DNA from: Eublepharis macularius
Lineage: Eukaryota > Chordata > Lepidosauria > Squamata > Eublepharidae
NCBI RefSeq assembly: GCF_028583425.1
Contig: NC_072793.1
Coordinates: forward strand, 97,201,689-97,265,688
Reading direction: 5' to 3'
DNA length: 64,000 nt
The translations under genes and the position numbers were made by a program. Position 1 is the first letter of the stretch. The number at the start of each line of letters is the position of its first letter. Shown piece after piece: positions 1 through 11,259 of this stretch. The notes below the pieces were generated by a model. The model worked only from the letters and a program-made list of their open reading frames with translations. It was not told the origin of the DNA and did not search any database.

Positions 1-348
1 AAGCAGCGGGGATCCATACAGGTTTGCCCCTCCATAATAGAATAGGGATGGAGGAGGACTAAATGGTGGGGAAATCAATATAAGAAGCATTTGTCATCTA
101 CACCATGAGGTTTCTTTGCTGCAGTGATAACTTGGGGTTGAGGAACTCTTTCAGCATGTGGGGAGAGGTTGCTGTAGTCCATGACTATGGAGGAGGACAA
201 GATGCATAGCTTCCTCAGATAGGTAGCTTCACCGAGTAGACGTTTTCAGGCCTTGCCCATTTCTGAGTGGAAAGTCTGCTTCTGCCTTGTTAGAAAGAAG
301 TCAGCTGGGCTAGTAACACCACAGTACTCCTGCTTCTGTTCAGATAAT
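1..348. other. Intron of gene A, nothing recognised
   Basis: This is unique-looking intronic sequence upstream of the first gene A exon in the window. I looked for the preceding APEH exon (the one encoding the [12 protein letters not shown] block seen in gene B) on both strands and did not find it here, so it must lie before the window. Confidence 0.5.
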
Positions 349-1197
349 GGGGGATTCCGCATGATTTTGATCGGACTTTCTGAGCAGTCGTGCTGCAATG
401 GAGTTGTACGAATCCACCGCTCCCCGATTCCACATTAAGGCTTTTGTTTCACATAGACATTTCATTTCATCATGCTCAAAGTCCATCGTGCGGAATTTGC
501 CAGTATAAAAAATCGATTCCTCATTGCTTTTCCCAGGGGAAGTGTCGACAGATGTGCATCTTCTTCATTTTTAAAAAATCCACCTCCACCCCCCAAAAAA
601 CGTTGCTACATATAAACGTTGCATCAAACAAACACATTTGATAGGTCAGAACATTTCCCGCCGATATCGTGGAATGAGTATTGGTTATTGACATTTGGAG
701 GGAAAATTGTTACCGATGATCCCGCTTTCCCTCTGCCTCAGAAGCTGTCAGCTGTCAGCGAGCAACAAATAACAAATTTGGCATGTTGAAAAACGGACCC
801 GTTTTTCGTCTTCGTTACATGACACAGGATATGTTTCTGCATAGACTTGTAGAAATGTTGAAATGTTTTTTATATTAAAAAAAAATTTAAAAGAGGGGAA
901 GGGAAAGGTAGTGGGTGTGGCTTAGAAAACGTGATTGGCCAATCAAGTTGTTTCGAAGGGCGAGAGAAAAGGGCAAGGGTGGGGAGAACATCGGATAAAG
1001 AATTTCACATGATTAAAATCCCTAATCTGCTGCGAATGGACAAATAAGTCGGGAAAAAGCGGGATGGAATAAAACGGACAAAACCTGCAGTGACTTTGAA
1101 TCTGCTGCTAGGATTGCCTTCCCACGTGTGGAAACACAAAGAAAAATCGAGGTCATTTGGAAGCTGAACAGCGGAAAACCACTAGTGCGGAATCACC
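349..1197. mobile_element. Putative non-autonomous TIR DNA transposon
   Basis: The left end (350-360, GGGGATTCCGC) and the reverse complement of the right end (1187-1197, GGTGATTCCGC) match at 10 of 11 bases, and the interior has a different, more CpG-containing composition than the flanks. No open transposase frame is visible. No clear target-site duplication was found, so the superfamily is open; the ends begin with GG as in the element at 22985-23860. A chance short inverted repeat is the alternative. Confidence 0.35.
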
Positions 1198-1304
1198 GGA
1201 TGAGTAGGACAGTAGGCTGGCTGTAGGGAATGGGTGTCTTCTTTCCCCCTCCCCCAGAAAGTATTGCATAATCTGTCATCTCTGTTTTGTTTTTCTCCCC
1301 TCAG

Positions 1305-4300
1305 GTCAGCTCTCTTCTATGTGGATCTGACAGGCGGTCGTTGTGGTGAGGGACCTGTTGCTATTGCACATTTCTCAGCCCTTGAGTTATCATGGACTTC
1401 GCTCTTCATTCACTGTCTCCCTTTCTGTTGCAGAACTGCTTTCAGATGATACCAAGGCTATTTGGTCTCCTCGCTTGAGTCCAGATCAGTGTCGCATTGT
1501 ATTTCTGGAAAACATGGCTTATGGACCACACCAACAATGCAGCCGCCTGTGCATGGTAAATATTGTGCTTGAGTCTTTGCCAGAGACTTCATGGTCTCTC
1601 AGTCTCTGTATAAAAGTCAGAGGATTCACTGAGTTTCTTGACCCATACTGGGCTTTGGGAGACTTCTCTGAGCGTAAATATTTGGGCATGAGCTCAGGTA
1701 GGACTCTGTCTGGACCTGAGTGCTTCCACTGCAATCATAGTGACAGCTGCAATTGGGAGCTCATATTCATTGGTGGAGTTTCAGCATTTTGTGTTGAACG
1801 GAAACAACAACAACATCTGATTTATATACTGACCTTCACTACAACTTAATGCCCACTCAGAGCGGTTTGCAAAGTGTGTTGTTATTATCCTCATGACAAT
1901 CACTCTGTGAGGTGGGTGGGACTGGGAGAGCTCTGAGAAGCTGTGACTGACCCAGCTGACTTCAAGTGGAGAAGTGGGAAATCAAACCCAGTTCTCCAGA
2001 TTAGAGTCCTACCACTCTTAACCACTACTCTAAACTGGCTCTCCATTTCTCTCTTCTCTCAGAAAGAGAACCAAGGCAGCATAAATCTGGCATTGTTCAC
2101 CCAGAACTATTGTGGAGATTTTCCTAAACTGCAAGTGATGCCTTGATCTAGATTGGCCTCCTGCTTCATGGAGCTTTACAGTATCTCTTTCCTAGTGGTG
2201 CCATAAGCTGAAAGAAATTTTCTGAGGGCCAGTGATCTAAGGGGTATTAATGCAGAAAGAGATCTCTGAAGCATGGAGCTGTGCTGTGTCACATCCTTCT
2301 TTGACTTCTCTTTCAGTATGATTGGTACACAAAGCTCACTTCTACTGTGGTGGAGATTGTGCCTCGGCAGAGCCAAGGTGAGTAGTATGACATCGCTCCT
2401 GGAACTCCTGGGATGTGCAGTGGAAGATGCTTGATGATATTTGAGGTGCTCTGATGAGATTCTGTGAATTGGGCTCTAAGAATCTTGTACGGAGTGGAGA
2501 GTGACCTCAAATCATAGCTGACTTATAGCAACCCTTGGTGGGGTTTTCATGGCAAGAGTCTAACAGAGGTGGTTTGCTATTGCCTGCCTCTGTAACCCTG
2601 GTCTTCGTTGGCGGTCTCCCATCCAATTACTAACCAAGGCCCACCCTGCTTAACTTCTGAGATCTGATGAGATCAGGCTCACCTGGACCATCCAGGTCAA
2701 GGCAAGGATCCTCCTGCATACATCAATGAAAAAAGACCAGTCTTGTAACCACTGCATATTATGCTTATTCAGACAGTTGGTTATATTGTACACATTCATA
2801 TAAAGAGTGTTTGTTTTTATCATAGCTACAGAAATATATTGGCAGTGATGTGGAATATGGAATACTCTGGAGGGAATTTGAGAAAGGAGGAGATTTTGGG
2901 GAAGTAGAGAAAGGATTGAGCCGTGAAGAAATGTGATGCAAGTTAATCACAGGCCTCCTGTGTTTCCTTCTGAGTCAGGATGGTTGCCTCTTTGTCAAGA
3001 AGCATCCCTTGGAAGTAATAGCAGGGTGTTATTTTGGTTGATGCTTGGAGTTGGCCATCCCAGTTGGGTTCTGTAGCCTATTGCAGATGTTTTTTACATG
3101 ATGTCTTCTGGAACTCTTTTGGGTAGGCATTGGCATATCTCAGGGGAGCTGGCATCCGGGATGATTAGGCAGTATGAAGTGGCTTGCCTCCATCAGCATA
3201 AATTTGAGGTGCTGTTAAAGGCAGTGATGTGTTGGTTGTTGCATATATTTTTGCCATCACAGGGGACTTTAGTTTGGTGCCTATGTCAGAAAACCCAGTT
3301 CTCATGGGCCACCTGTACCTGGCATCCAGAACAGCTGAACAGGATGGAGCTGATAGAATTTGCTACGTGTTTTCTGTGGTCCAGTTCTTAGCATACTGCC
3401 TGCGTCTTACTGCATGAAAGCTGTCACTGTCTGAATGAACATGTACTATCTCTTGCAGGTGAATTCACAGGGATCTACAACACAGCATTGCCTGAGCGTT
3501 GTTGGGCAGCAGACAGCCAGAGGGTTGTATTGGACACTGTACAGCGCAGTAGGCAGGTAAGAATGAACTATAGAATACTTCTAAGTTTTAGGATGAAGCC
3601 CAGCATAGTTTTTGCCAAGACAGATGATGCTCTGTACTTGGCTAGCCCCCAAGGGCACCCCCAAATGGACAATCTCTTCAGTATCAGGCCTGTTGATTCA
3701 GTACTTCTAACATTGTGAGCCACAGGGAGATGGACATCTGCAGTTTCAAATAGAGCAGAAGATTAGCAACATCTGTCTGTTTGGCTTAGTACAGATGACA
3801 GAGTCCCCCTGAGCCTTTGTTTTTCAGCATTGCTTCTCACACTAAATTGTACCAGTAACTATGTGGGAAGCTGCTATCTGGATACCACCTAAGACAGATC
3901 TCTCCAATGATGTATTTTCTTCTAGGAGCTGATTGTGGTGGATATGCGGTCAGGCAGTGTGTGTTCTCTCACCAAGGGTATGTATGCGTGTCCTGGCCCT
4001 GATTATTAGTGCCCTTCATTCAGCAGCTGAAGGCTATACTGCAACTTGCTCGTCTTCAGCAGGGAACTCTCATTCCCACCTGTTAGAAAGGACTGCTAAA
4101 CTAGGTTGGAAACCAAGGAACAAGTGGTGCAAGTTCTTCCTTATCTGAGTGAACACAGAAGGCAGAAAGTGAGAGGGAGAAGTAATGAAACTTTGTTCCT
4201 GCACCAACTCAGGGTCCCCTCTTGGAAGCTGGACACTGCTCACCATTGACAGAGATCTGCTGGTAGCCAAATTCTCTACTCCAAACTGTCCTCCCAGGCT

Positions 4301-7300
4301 TGTAAGTACCACATGGCTAGGCAGAAGGTTCTGGAAACTGCCTGGTAACAATGTATTCAGTGTGTTTAATAGTAAATAATAACTTTGCAAGTACTTTCGA
4401 TCCTTGATAAAGTTACTCAAGGACTATCTGAATATTGAATAAATCAGAGTGATAGACCTGGGAATCATTTGGTACCAAACTTACTGGACAAATAATATCA
4501 TATTATTGTGCTCAGCTTTGGGGAGGGAGAACTTTGAGACAAAATGTGAAGCTCATCCTTAATAGGGATGCAGTTGTCGAGAGCCTTGGCTGAAATACAA
4601 GTATTGCAACAGAAACAGGGCTAATGTGCACATTCATATGTATATGTATGAAACCTCCCTGCCTTATTATCAGTGTTAATGTTGCCGGTTGTGCATTTCT
4701 ATTGGGCCTGTGTCTTTGTCCATGGCACTTACCTGACATATGCTGCCATGTTTAGGGGCGTATGTTCTACTATGATTCCAGATCACCTCCTCCAGATTAA
4801 TCTCCCAAACAAAAAAGTGTGTCCCAGTAGTAGATTCTTATTTCTCAACTTAGGAATCATTTTCTTTTGCTACAGATGGTGGCCTTCCTGCCTCCTGCTG
4901 GCAAGGAAGCTGAAGTAAACTGGGTGTGCCTGGAAGAATCTAATCAAATCCAAGAAATCACTTGGAATATCCATACACTGCACCCTCCTCCAGAACAAGA
5001 CAACACCCAGTATGGTGTGTAACCAGAGAGCAAAAGCTAGGCATTCTTTGCCAGCTGTCACCAGCCTTCGTCCTGTGCCCTGAAATGGGTTCCTCAAAAA
5101 TAATTTGGGGCCCTGGGGTTGTAATACAGTTTGTGCATCTGACTTTCATGTGGCATTTCCATGATCTGCAAGTGATGCTCTTTCTCTGCAGCAGGGCTTG
5201 ATTTTGAAGCCATCCTACTCCGGCCCACTGAGGCACCAGAGAAGGTCAAATTCCCATTAGTGGTGACCCCTCATGGTAAGTGTCTTTGTCTTCTTCCCAT
5301 GCCTCATTGAAAGTATGCTGGACTTTTCCACTTGTCTCACCAGTCCATCCCTTTTGTGCTCCTGGCAGGAGGCCCTCACTCTGTGTTCACCATCAGCTGG
5401 ATGCTTTACCCAGCAGTGCTCTGCCGGATGGGCTTTGCGGTGCTGCTGGGTGAGTAATGGCCTGGATGCTTCTTGGGCACTTGAGCACCTGCTGTGGTCC
5501 CTGTACAGTAAAGATTCTTGTGCTGTGGAAGCAGTTTCTTCCAAAACAATATTTTTAGAAGTCTGCACAGCCAATCAGTATCCAGTGGGCAATTGGAAGC
5601 CATGCTTTGCAGAAGTCCCCACCAGGTCCTACCCACATTGTAAAAACACTCAGTGGGCACCAGAGAAGGTGTCAGTGGACACAATTGTGCCCACGGGCAC
5701 CACATTGGGAACCTCTGGTTTAGAACACTACACTGTAGTCAGAATAATTGAGCCTGGGCTGTCACTAGATCTTCTCTTGTGCCTGTGCTGAAAATCTATG
5801 CTCTGATCTCAAGTTCAGCCTAAGAGGACCAGGTTGGAAGGGACCTGTCTTTACATCTCCGAAACTAGCCTGTTGTTTTGTTAGAAGTTCTAGCTACTGC
5901 TGCTGCTGTAGAAGTGGAACTAGAGGAGAAATTACACAACAGTCCATAATTACCCTTCTAGAGCAGTGGAATTTGGTATATATGGACTACTACAGTGGGC
6001 AGCATCTTTAGCCTTTTGGTACTAAATTATCATAAAGCCAATCCAGATAGAAGGTGATGGAGATTCCTCCCATTAGAGGAAAGCATCCCCATGCTAGAGA
6101 TGCCTGGAGTGAATCCTGGCTAGGAGGAACAAGTCCCTGTAAGCCACTTAACTTGGGCCAGCAAGGAGCCAAGCACAGTGCTCTTAGTGACACTATGTTG
6201 TTGGTTTCCCCCCCCCCCATCTAGTGAATTATCGAGGATCCCTGGGCTTTGGCCAGGACAGTGTGGCCTCCCTGCCAGGGAATGTGGGCACTCAGGATGT
6301 CAAGGATGTGCAGGTAAGTGGAGCTCAGTCATCCCTTCCTTCACAGCCAACTGGAAGACTATGCAAGGAGTCCATATATTTCCTCACGGGGTGGAGGAAT
6401 ATGGAAACACAGAAGAAATAATGTGGCAGAGAAGCAAATTCATTAAGCCCTCAGGGATCACAGATGTATCTTTTCCATTCCAACATGCACTGTGTGCATT
6501 TCTGTTATATAGCCAATTCAGATTACCAGGCAGGCACAAGATTTATTCCTCACAGGACTGAACCACCTCTGATATGTATATACTGTGCTTGTTTTACATG
6601 TTTAGGGAGCTTTTAGCCAGGGGATGTTTTCAGTCATATGAACACTTCCCTCTTCCACCTCCCACTCCAGTGGAGGTATTAAATAATATGTCATGCATTC
6701 TGCTGAATATTTGGATGAATTCTTGAAATAAGAGTCTGGAGCTCCCACTGAAATGCTACAACTCTGTTTGTTGCATTCTTCTTCTTTGCAGTTCTGTATG
6801 GAACAAGTGCTACAGAAAGAGCCCCTAGATCCACAGCGTGTAGCCTTGCTTGGTGGCTCCCATGGAGGCTTCCTATCCTGCCATCTCATTGGCCAGTACC
6901 CTAGTACCTACAAGGCCTGTGTAGCCCGGAATCCTGTTGTCAACATTGCCTCCATGGTGGGAAGTACTGACATTCCTGACTGGTGAGTATCTTGAACAGC
7001 TGCACTTCCGTCTCCAAGCCTTTGCCTGCTATCCTTACTGATGCTTTCTGTGTTGCTTCCTTCAGGTGCCTAGCAGAAGCAGGTTTACCCTATGATCAGT
7101 CTGCTCTCCCAGATCCCAAACAGTGGACAGAGATGCTACTTCATTCACCTATGCAATATGTTGATAAGGTATAACAACACACACACATACACCCTGTTCA
7201 CTGATCCGAAAATCTCATATCTGTCCTACTTCAGTTTCAGGACTTTTGACTTCTTACAACTACTGACAGCCTTGGAAACTGTTTCTGTGTTGCTGTTTTG

Positions 7301-7917
7301 TTACTATAGGTTCAGACGCCTGTTCTCCTAATTCTAGGAGAAGAAGACAGACGCGTACCCCCCAAGCAGGGCTTAGAGTATTACCATGCTCTCAAGGCTA
7401 GGGGAATTCCAACTCGGTAAGCATCTGGGTAACTTAGGAAGTAATGCAAAGGATCTGGCTGAGAGGGAGCCTTAGAAAATGGTCAAAGGGACTAAAAATG
7501 CATGGGATTGGTACTGAAGAATGATTTGTCAGCCAGTTTGGTGTAGTGGTTGAGAGCGATGGGACTCTGATCTGGAGAACTGGGTTTGATTCCCCACTCC
7601 TCCACTTGAAGCCAGCTGGGTGACCTTGGGTCAGTCACAGCTCTCTCAGAGCTCTCTCAGCCCCACCCACCTCACAGGGTGTTTTGTTGTGGGGATAATA
7701 ATAACATAATTTGTAAACCGCTCTGAGTGGGTGTTAAATCATCCTGAAGGGTGGTATATAAATCGAATGCTGTTGTTACTACTTTTGTAATGGCTGTGTA
7801 TCTTTTTCCAGGGTGCTATGGTATCCAGGCAATAACCATGCCCTAGCTGGTGTGGAGGCTGAGGCTGATGGATTCATGAATATTGCACTCTGGCTGATCC
7901 AGCATATGAAACTATGA
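1305..7917 (+). CDS. APEH: Gene A: acylaminoacyl-peptide hydrolase, 3' part (14 exons)
   Basis: Cytosolic serine peptidase of the prolyl-oligopeptidase family that removes acylated N-terminal amino acids from short peptides. Coding exons: 1305-1345, 1434-1555, 2317-2377, 3459-3556, 3926-3977, 4213-4301, 4876-5014, 5192-5275, 5369-5449, 6225-6313, 6792-6982, 7066-7168, 7310-7416, 7812-7917. All introns are GT-AG and the phases join without a stop, giving 453 residues to the TGA at 7915-7917. The first exons cover the end of the beta-propeller ([14 protein letters not shown] block); the rest is the alpha/beta-hydrolase domain with [24 protein letters not shown] (nucleophile Ser codon 6858-6860), GEEDRRV (Asp) and NNHAL (His). 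The triad and the surrounding sequence follow human APEH closely, so this is the likely orthologue. The 5' exons are outside the window. Confidence 0.95.
1803..2042 (-). repeat. tRNA-headed SINE with L2-like tail
   Basis: Reverse-oriented copy of the same SINE as at 7532-7783. It has a CAA-rich tail at its left edge, the GAGGTGGGTGGGACTG block, and an A/B-box-like tRNA head ending near 2042 (complement of GCCAGTTTRG...GTGGTTAAGAGT). It lies in an intron of gene A. Confidence 0.75.
2499..2710 (-). repeat. 5S-rRNA-derived SINE
   Basis: The right half is recognisably complementary to vertebrate 5S rRNA: GGTCTCCCATCCAA, TACTAACCAAGGCCCACCCTG, CTTAACTTCTGAGATCTGATG and GAGATCAGGC run in the order expected for the antisense of the 5S internal promoter region. 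The left half is the SINE body, including GAGGTGGTTTGC. Divergent from true 5S RNA, so not a functional rRNA gene. Confidence 0.75.
2711..3458. other. Intron of gene A, nothing recognised
   Basis: Intronic sequence between a 5S-SINE and the exon at 3459. No repeat family or gene was recognised on either strand. Confidence 0.5.
5192..5449 (+). CDS. APEH: Gene A exons with the HGGPH oxyanion-region motif
   Basis: Two exons (5192-5275 and 5369-5449) meet at a split codon in the HGGPHS motif, which lies by the oxyanion hole in POP-family hydrolases. The first has a tandem acceptor CAGCAG at 5189-5194: use of the first AG gives Tyr-Ala-Gly-Leu, as in human APEH, and use of the second would drop the Ala. 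Confidence 0.9.
5450..6224. other. Intron of gene A, nothing recognised
   Basis: Intronic sequence between the exon ending in FAVLLV and the NYRGSLGFG exon, ending in a C-rich polypyrimidine tract and TAG acceptor. Open frames here are short and show no known domain. Confidence 0.5.
6792..6982 (+). CDS. APEH: Gene A exon with catalytic serine
   Basis: This 191-nt exon encodes the nucleophile elbow GGSHGG; the Ser codon is 6858-6860. Flanking residues ([23 protein letters not shown]) are nearly identical to mammalian APEH. Confidence 0.95.
7310..7416 (+). CDS. APEH: Gene A exon with catalytic aspartate
   Basis: This exon encodes [16 protein letters not shown]; the Asp in EDRRV corresponds to the charge-relay Asp of APEH. 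Same length (107 nt) as the matching gene B exon. Confidence 0.93.
7532..7783 (+). repeat. tRNA-headed SINE with L2-like tail
   Basis: Starts with a tRNA-like head (GCCAGTTTGGTGTAGTGG, then a B-box-like GGTTTGATTCC), followed by a conserved body (GCCAGCTGGGTGACCTTGGG) and a tail (GGTATATAAATCGAATG) that resembles the L2 3' end at 43722-43755. This suggests mobilisation by L2 (inference). It sits in the last intron of gene A. Confidence 0.8.
7812..7917 (+). CDS. APEH: Gene A last exon with catalytic histidine and stop
   Basis: Encodes [12 protein letters not shown], with the catalytic His, then an FMNIALWL helix and ends in TGA (7915-7917). The protein stops about 15 residues earlier than gene B relative to the shared C-terminal helix. 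Confidence 0.93.
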
Positions 7918-8675
7918 CTTCAGAACCTGGGCTGCACCTATTGTAATCTCACCTCCCTATTAAGCAGTGTGACGAGCTAACATAAATTCAGGTCTCTTCC
8001 ATTCAAAGGAGCCATTGAAGAGGTTGGGTGCTCTGATAGCTTTTGTTCAGGATCTCTGGACCATGGAGTTACATAGAATCAGGGACAATGGATAGCATGT
8101 GTCCCAGTGGCCAGCTTAGTTATGCCAGCAGCAGAGGTCAACCTGACCCCAAACCTAGTGCCACATCTTGCAGTCTTATCAGGAGTTTTACGGTTGTGGG
8201 TGGCTGAGAAGTGCCAGATGAGAAATGGTCCTGTTCAGTTTCCACAGAACTTCTGTCTTTAGCACTGGTCTTTGTGGGCAGACCTAGTAAAGGTGATCCC
8301 AGAGGACCGAGCAGCAAAAGATAAAAGACTTTATTTATCTCCTAAATTCTTAGATGCTGACTTGCAAAATGTAATTACTTAGACTTGACAATGACTGGGC
8401 ATCATCAGTTGCTGAGATGAGAACTCCCTTGGGATGGAAAGAGTAGATTTTGGGGGAGAGGAAGGGGGTAGTGGTATCAGCAAACAGGAATTCCAAAGAA
8501 AAAGTGGTGATTCAGAAGGGGATTCCTTGAATACAATATGCCCCTTTTGAAAACAGAAAAATAGATCAGGCTTGATCACTAATCTGGTATTTCCTTACTA
8601 CCACACATTTTGTAGCTTTAAGTGTGACTAGAAACTGAATGGTAATGTGTACTACGCTCAATTTATATTATACTA
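7918..8675 (+). other. Gene A 3' untranslated region and flank
   Basis: No recognised repeat. No canonical AATAAA was seen before the Helitron-like element; a weak GATAAA variant occurs near 8319-8324, about 400 nt after the stop. The true 3' end cannot be fixed from sequence. Confidence 0.4.
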
Positions 8676-9938
8676 CTAACAAAGCCTGTTGTGTGTGTTT
8701 GGGGGGGAAATGGGCTCTAGAAAGGGGAGGGCGGGCAGGCGGGCATTGCCTCCTGCTCTGCGCCTGATTCCATCTGGGTGACTGATCCCAGCCAGATGAA
8801 GGAGGGGCGGGCATTGCCACCTTCTCCACTACTGATCCCAGCCAGGTGAAGGGGGACAAGCATTGCCTCCTGCTCCACGCCAGATTCCGACTGGGTGAAG
8901 ACAGACGGGCATTGCTACCTGTTCCACGTCTGATCCCAATGGGGTGAGGGGGGGGCAGGCATTGCCACCTGCTCCGTGCCTGATTCCAGCGGGATGAAGG
9001 GGGAGCAGGCATTGCCATCCGCTACACTCATGATCCAGGCTGGGTGAAGGCGGGGGCGGGCATTGCCACCTGCTCTGCTCCTAATGCCAGCCACATGAAG
9101 GGGAGTGGGCATTGCCACCTGTTCTGCACCTGATCCTGGCCAGGTGAAGTGGTGTGGGCATTACCACCTGCTCTGCTCCTGATCCTGGCTGGGTGAAGGG
9201 GTGGTGGGCATTGCCTCCTGCTCTGCGCCTGATTCCATTGGGTGAAGGGGTTAGACATTGTCCCCTGCTCCATGCCTGATCCCAGCCAGGTGAAGGTGTG
9301 TGTGGGGGGGGCATTGCTCCGTGCTCCATGCCGGATCCCAGCCGGGTGAAGGAGGTGCAGGGATTGCCTCCTGCTCTGCCCCTGATTCCGTCTGGGCAAA
9401 GGGAGGGTGGGCATTGCTGACTTCTCTGCATCTGATCCCAGCTGAGTGAAGGGGGCGGCCATTGCCACCTGCTCTGTGCCTGATTCTGGCAGGTTAAAGG
9501 GGGAGCAGGCATTGCCACCTGCTCCACTCCTGATCTCGGCTCGGTGAAGGGGGGAGCAGGCATTGCCTCCTGCTCCATGCCTGATCCTGGCTGGGTGAAA
9601 GTGTGGGGGGGAGCATTGCCACCTGCTCCACTCCTGATCCCAGCTAGGTGAAGGTGGGGAGCGGGTATTGCCACCTACTCTGCTCCTGATCCCAGCTAGG
9701 TGATGGCGGGGGGTGGGCATTGCTACCTGCTCTGCTCCTGATCCCAGCTGGGTGAAGGCAGGGGGTGGGCATTGCTGCCTGCTCCGTGCCTGATCCCAGC
9801 CTAGGCTTCCCACCACAGCATGCTCTCTGAGGGACGGGCTGCCTTTTCTGGGCTTTCCTCCATGACAGCATCCTCTAGAGGCGCACCAGGATATGAAATG
9901 AGTTGTCTGGAACACGGTTACCCTTTTATATAGTAGGA
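8676..9938 (-). mobile_element. Helitron-like non-autonomous element carrying a minisatellite
   Basis: Read on the minus strand, it starts TCCTACTATATAAAAGGG next to a host A and ends TTAG next to a host T, with a small stem (AACA...TGTT) just before the end. The element at 56626-57003 shares both ends and has a canonical CTAG terminus. A TC start, CTRR end, 3' hairpin and A^T insertion without target duplication are Helitron hallmarks. No Rep or helicase is encoded, so it would be non-autonomous. Most of the interior is a tandem array (see 8735-9805). Confidence 0.6.
8735..9805. repeat. Minisatellite, ~46-bp unit, about 22 copies
   Basis: A degenerate unit recurs about every 44-50 bp, built from GGGCATTGCCACCTGCTC, then YGCNCCTGATCCCAGC and TGGGTGAAGGGG. 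Copies differ by point changes and small length changes. It creates a false 295-residue open frame on the minus strand (9028-9915). Confidence 0.9.
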
Positions 9939-9944
9939 TTATTT

Positions 9945-10110
9945 TATTTATTTTAATTTATTTTTATTATTATATGCCCCCTCTCCAGAGACCTGCTCAA
10001 GGTGGCATACATCAAAGATAATAAAACAGAAGCTTTAAAACATCTTTTAAAAATAAGGCCATTAAAAGGCAATCATAAAAGAGACCACTGCCATTGAACA
10101 AGCCATCCTG
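9945..10110 (-). repeat. Probable old LINE/SINE 3' tail
   Basis: An AT-rich stretch with TATGCCCCCTCTCCAGAGACC and CTCAAGGTGGCATACAT resembles the reversed 3' tail common to reptile L2/CR1-type repeats. Only the tail is recognisable, so the family is not certain. Confidence 0.35.
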
Positions 10111-11250
10111 TCTCAATATAAATTCTTGATTGTCAGTCTGCTCCTGAATTGTTTCCTCTAGTGCACTTTCTAGACATCATTCTCTAGCATTTTAACTAAC
10201 TCTAGTACAATATCATGGAGAACAGGCATCACAACATAAGACTGAAACATTGAGAGTCCTACAAGCTTAGCTGCTTCTGGTTGTTAGGATGGACCATGGA
10301 TTGCCTTTAGAGATAGCTTGGCAGTTCATTAAGGAGACGTAAAAAGCTCACTGCTGGAATATTCCTTAATAGGTTGTCAAACTGTCACTAAAGCTGTGAT
10401 CCCTACCTGGAAGCATGTCCTACTGACTACAGTGTGACATGTCTGAATAAAAATCATAATAAGCAAAAGATCATACATTTGCCCTCTCTCCATTTCTACT
10501 GAGATGCCTTTCTCAGAAAATAAGCTGGTTGGGTGCAGTTTAGGTGCATGTATAGAATGACAGCCCATTGTACTAGATTGCTGTAGGTCACCTAACCATG
10601 TTCTGTGTTGCTAGCTAAAGCTGAATGGAATTAGTTATTCCATTATTCCTTTTAAAAATATATTGTTGCCTCCTTTCCATGACACATATTCAGGCAAGGT
10701 TAAAACTAATATTTTTATCCTTGCAAGTGTGCATGGTGAATGAAGTGTAATTTATTCAAGGGCAGTTAACTAAACCTACATCTCCTACAGCTGCAATCTA
10801 TCTCCTGTACCACACAGGTTTTTGAGCAGTGTGCTATGATTAGCCCCTCCAACAGGCTGTACTGGAAGTAGTAAGACTTAGGAGGACTGGAACCCTCTCT
10901 ACTCCCTTTGATGGAGCAGCCACTTGCTTACTGAGCTGGGCTGTCTTCCTAGGTTCAACTTACCTGGCTGATTTGGAAGGAAAAGTGTGACAGCTGCCCC
11001 ATGCTTTGCCCTGTTTTGAGGAAGAAGGCCGCAATTGTGACTTGTTATATCGTGGCTGCATGCGCGCATATGAGGCCAACTTTTCTATATATGTAACACA
11101 CAGGTTTCCCTCACTGCAGGACTGCAACAGAGGACCAGGCTTGATTCTCATTCGCTTATATGAGAGAAAGTAGAACAGTGCTATTGTGGGGCGGTCTTGT
11201 ACTGAAGGAGAAGCTCCCACCCCGTTACCCTTTAACGACAGTCCTTCAAG
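10111..11250. other. Intergenic sequence between gene A and gene B
   Basis: No gene or recognised repeat. It leads into the CpG-rich region upstream of gene B. Confidence 0.4.
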
Positions 11251-11259
11251 TACTTCGTT

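Noticed and set aside
2580..2700. 5S rRNA gene
   Set aside because: Too divergent, antisense, and fused to a SINE body that recurs elsewhere in the window.
7532..7610. tRNA gene
   Set aside because: Only a decayed tRNA-like head of a dispersed SINE; no complete cloverleaf or anticodon arm is supported.
8735..9805. CRISPR-like array of repeats
   Set aside because: The whole unit is repeated and degenerate with no unique spacers, and the genome is a vertebrate's.
9028..9915. 295-residue open frame on the minus strand
   Set aside because: It is a translation of the ~46-bp minisatellite in shifting frames; no domain and no start context.
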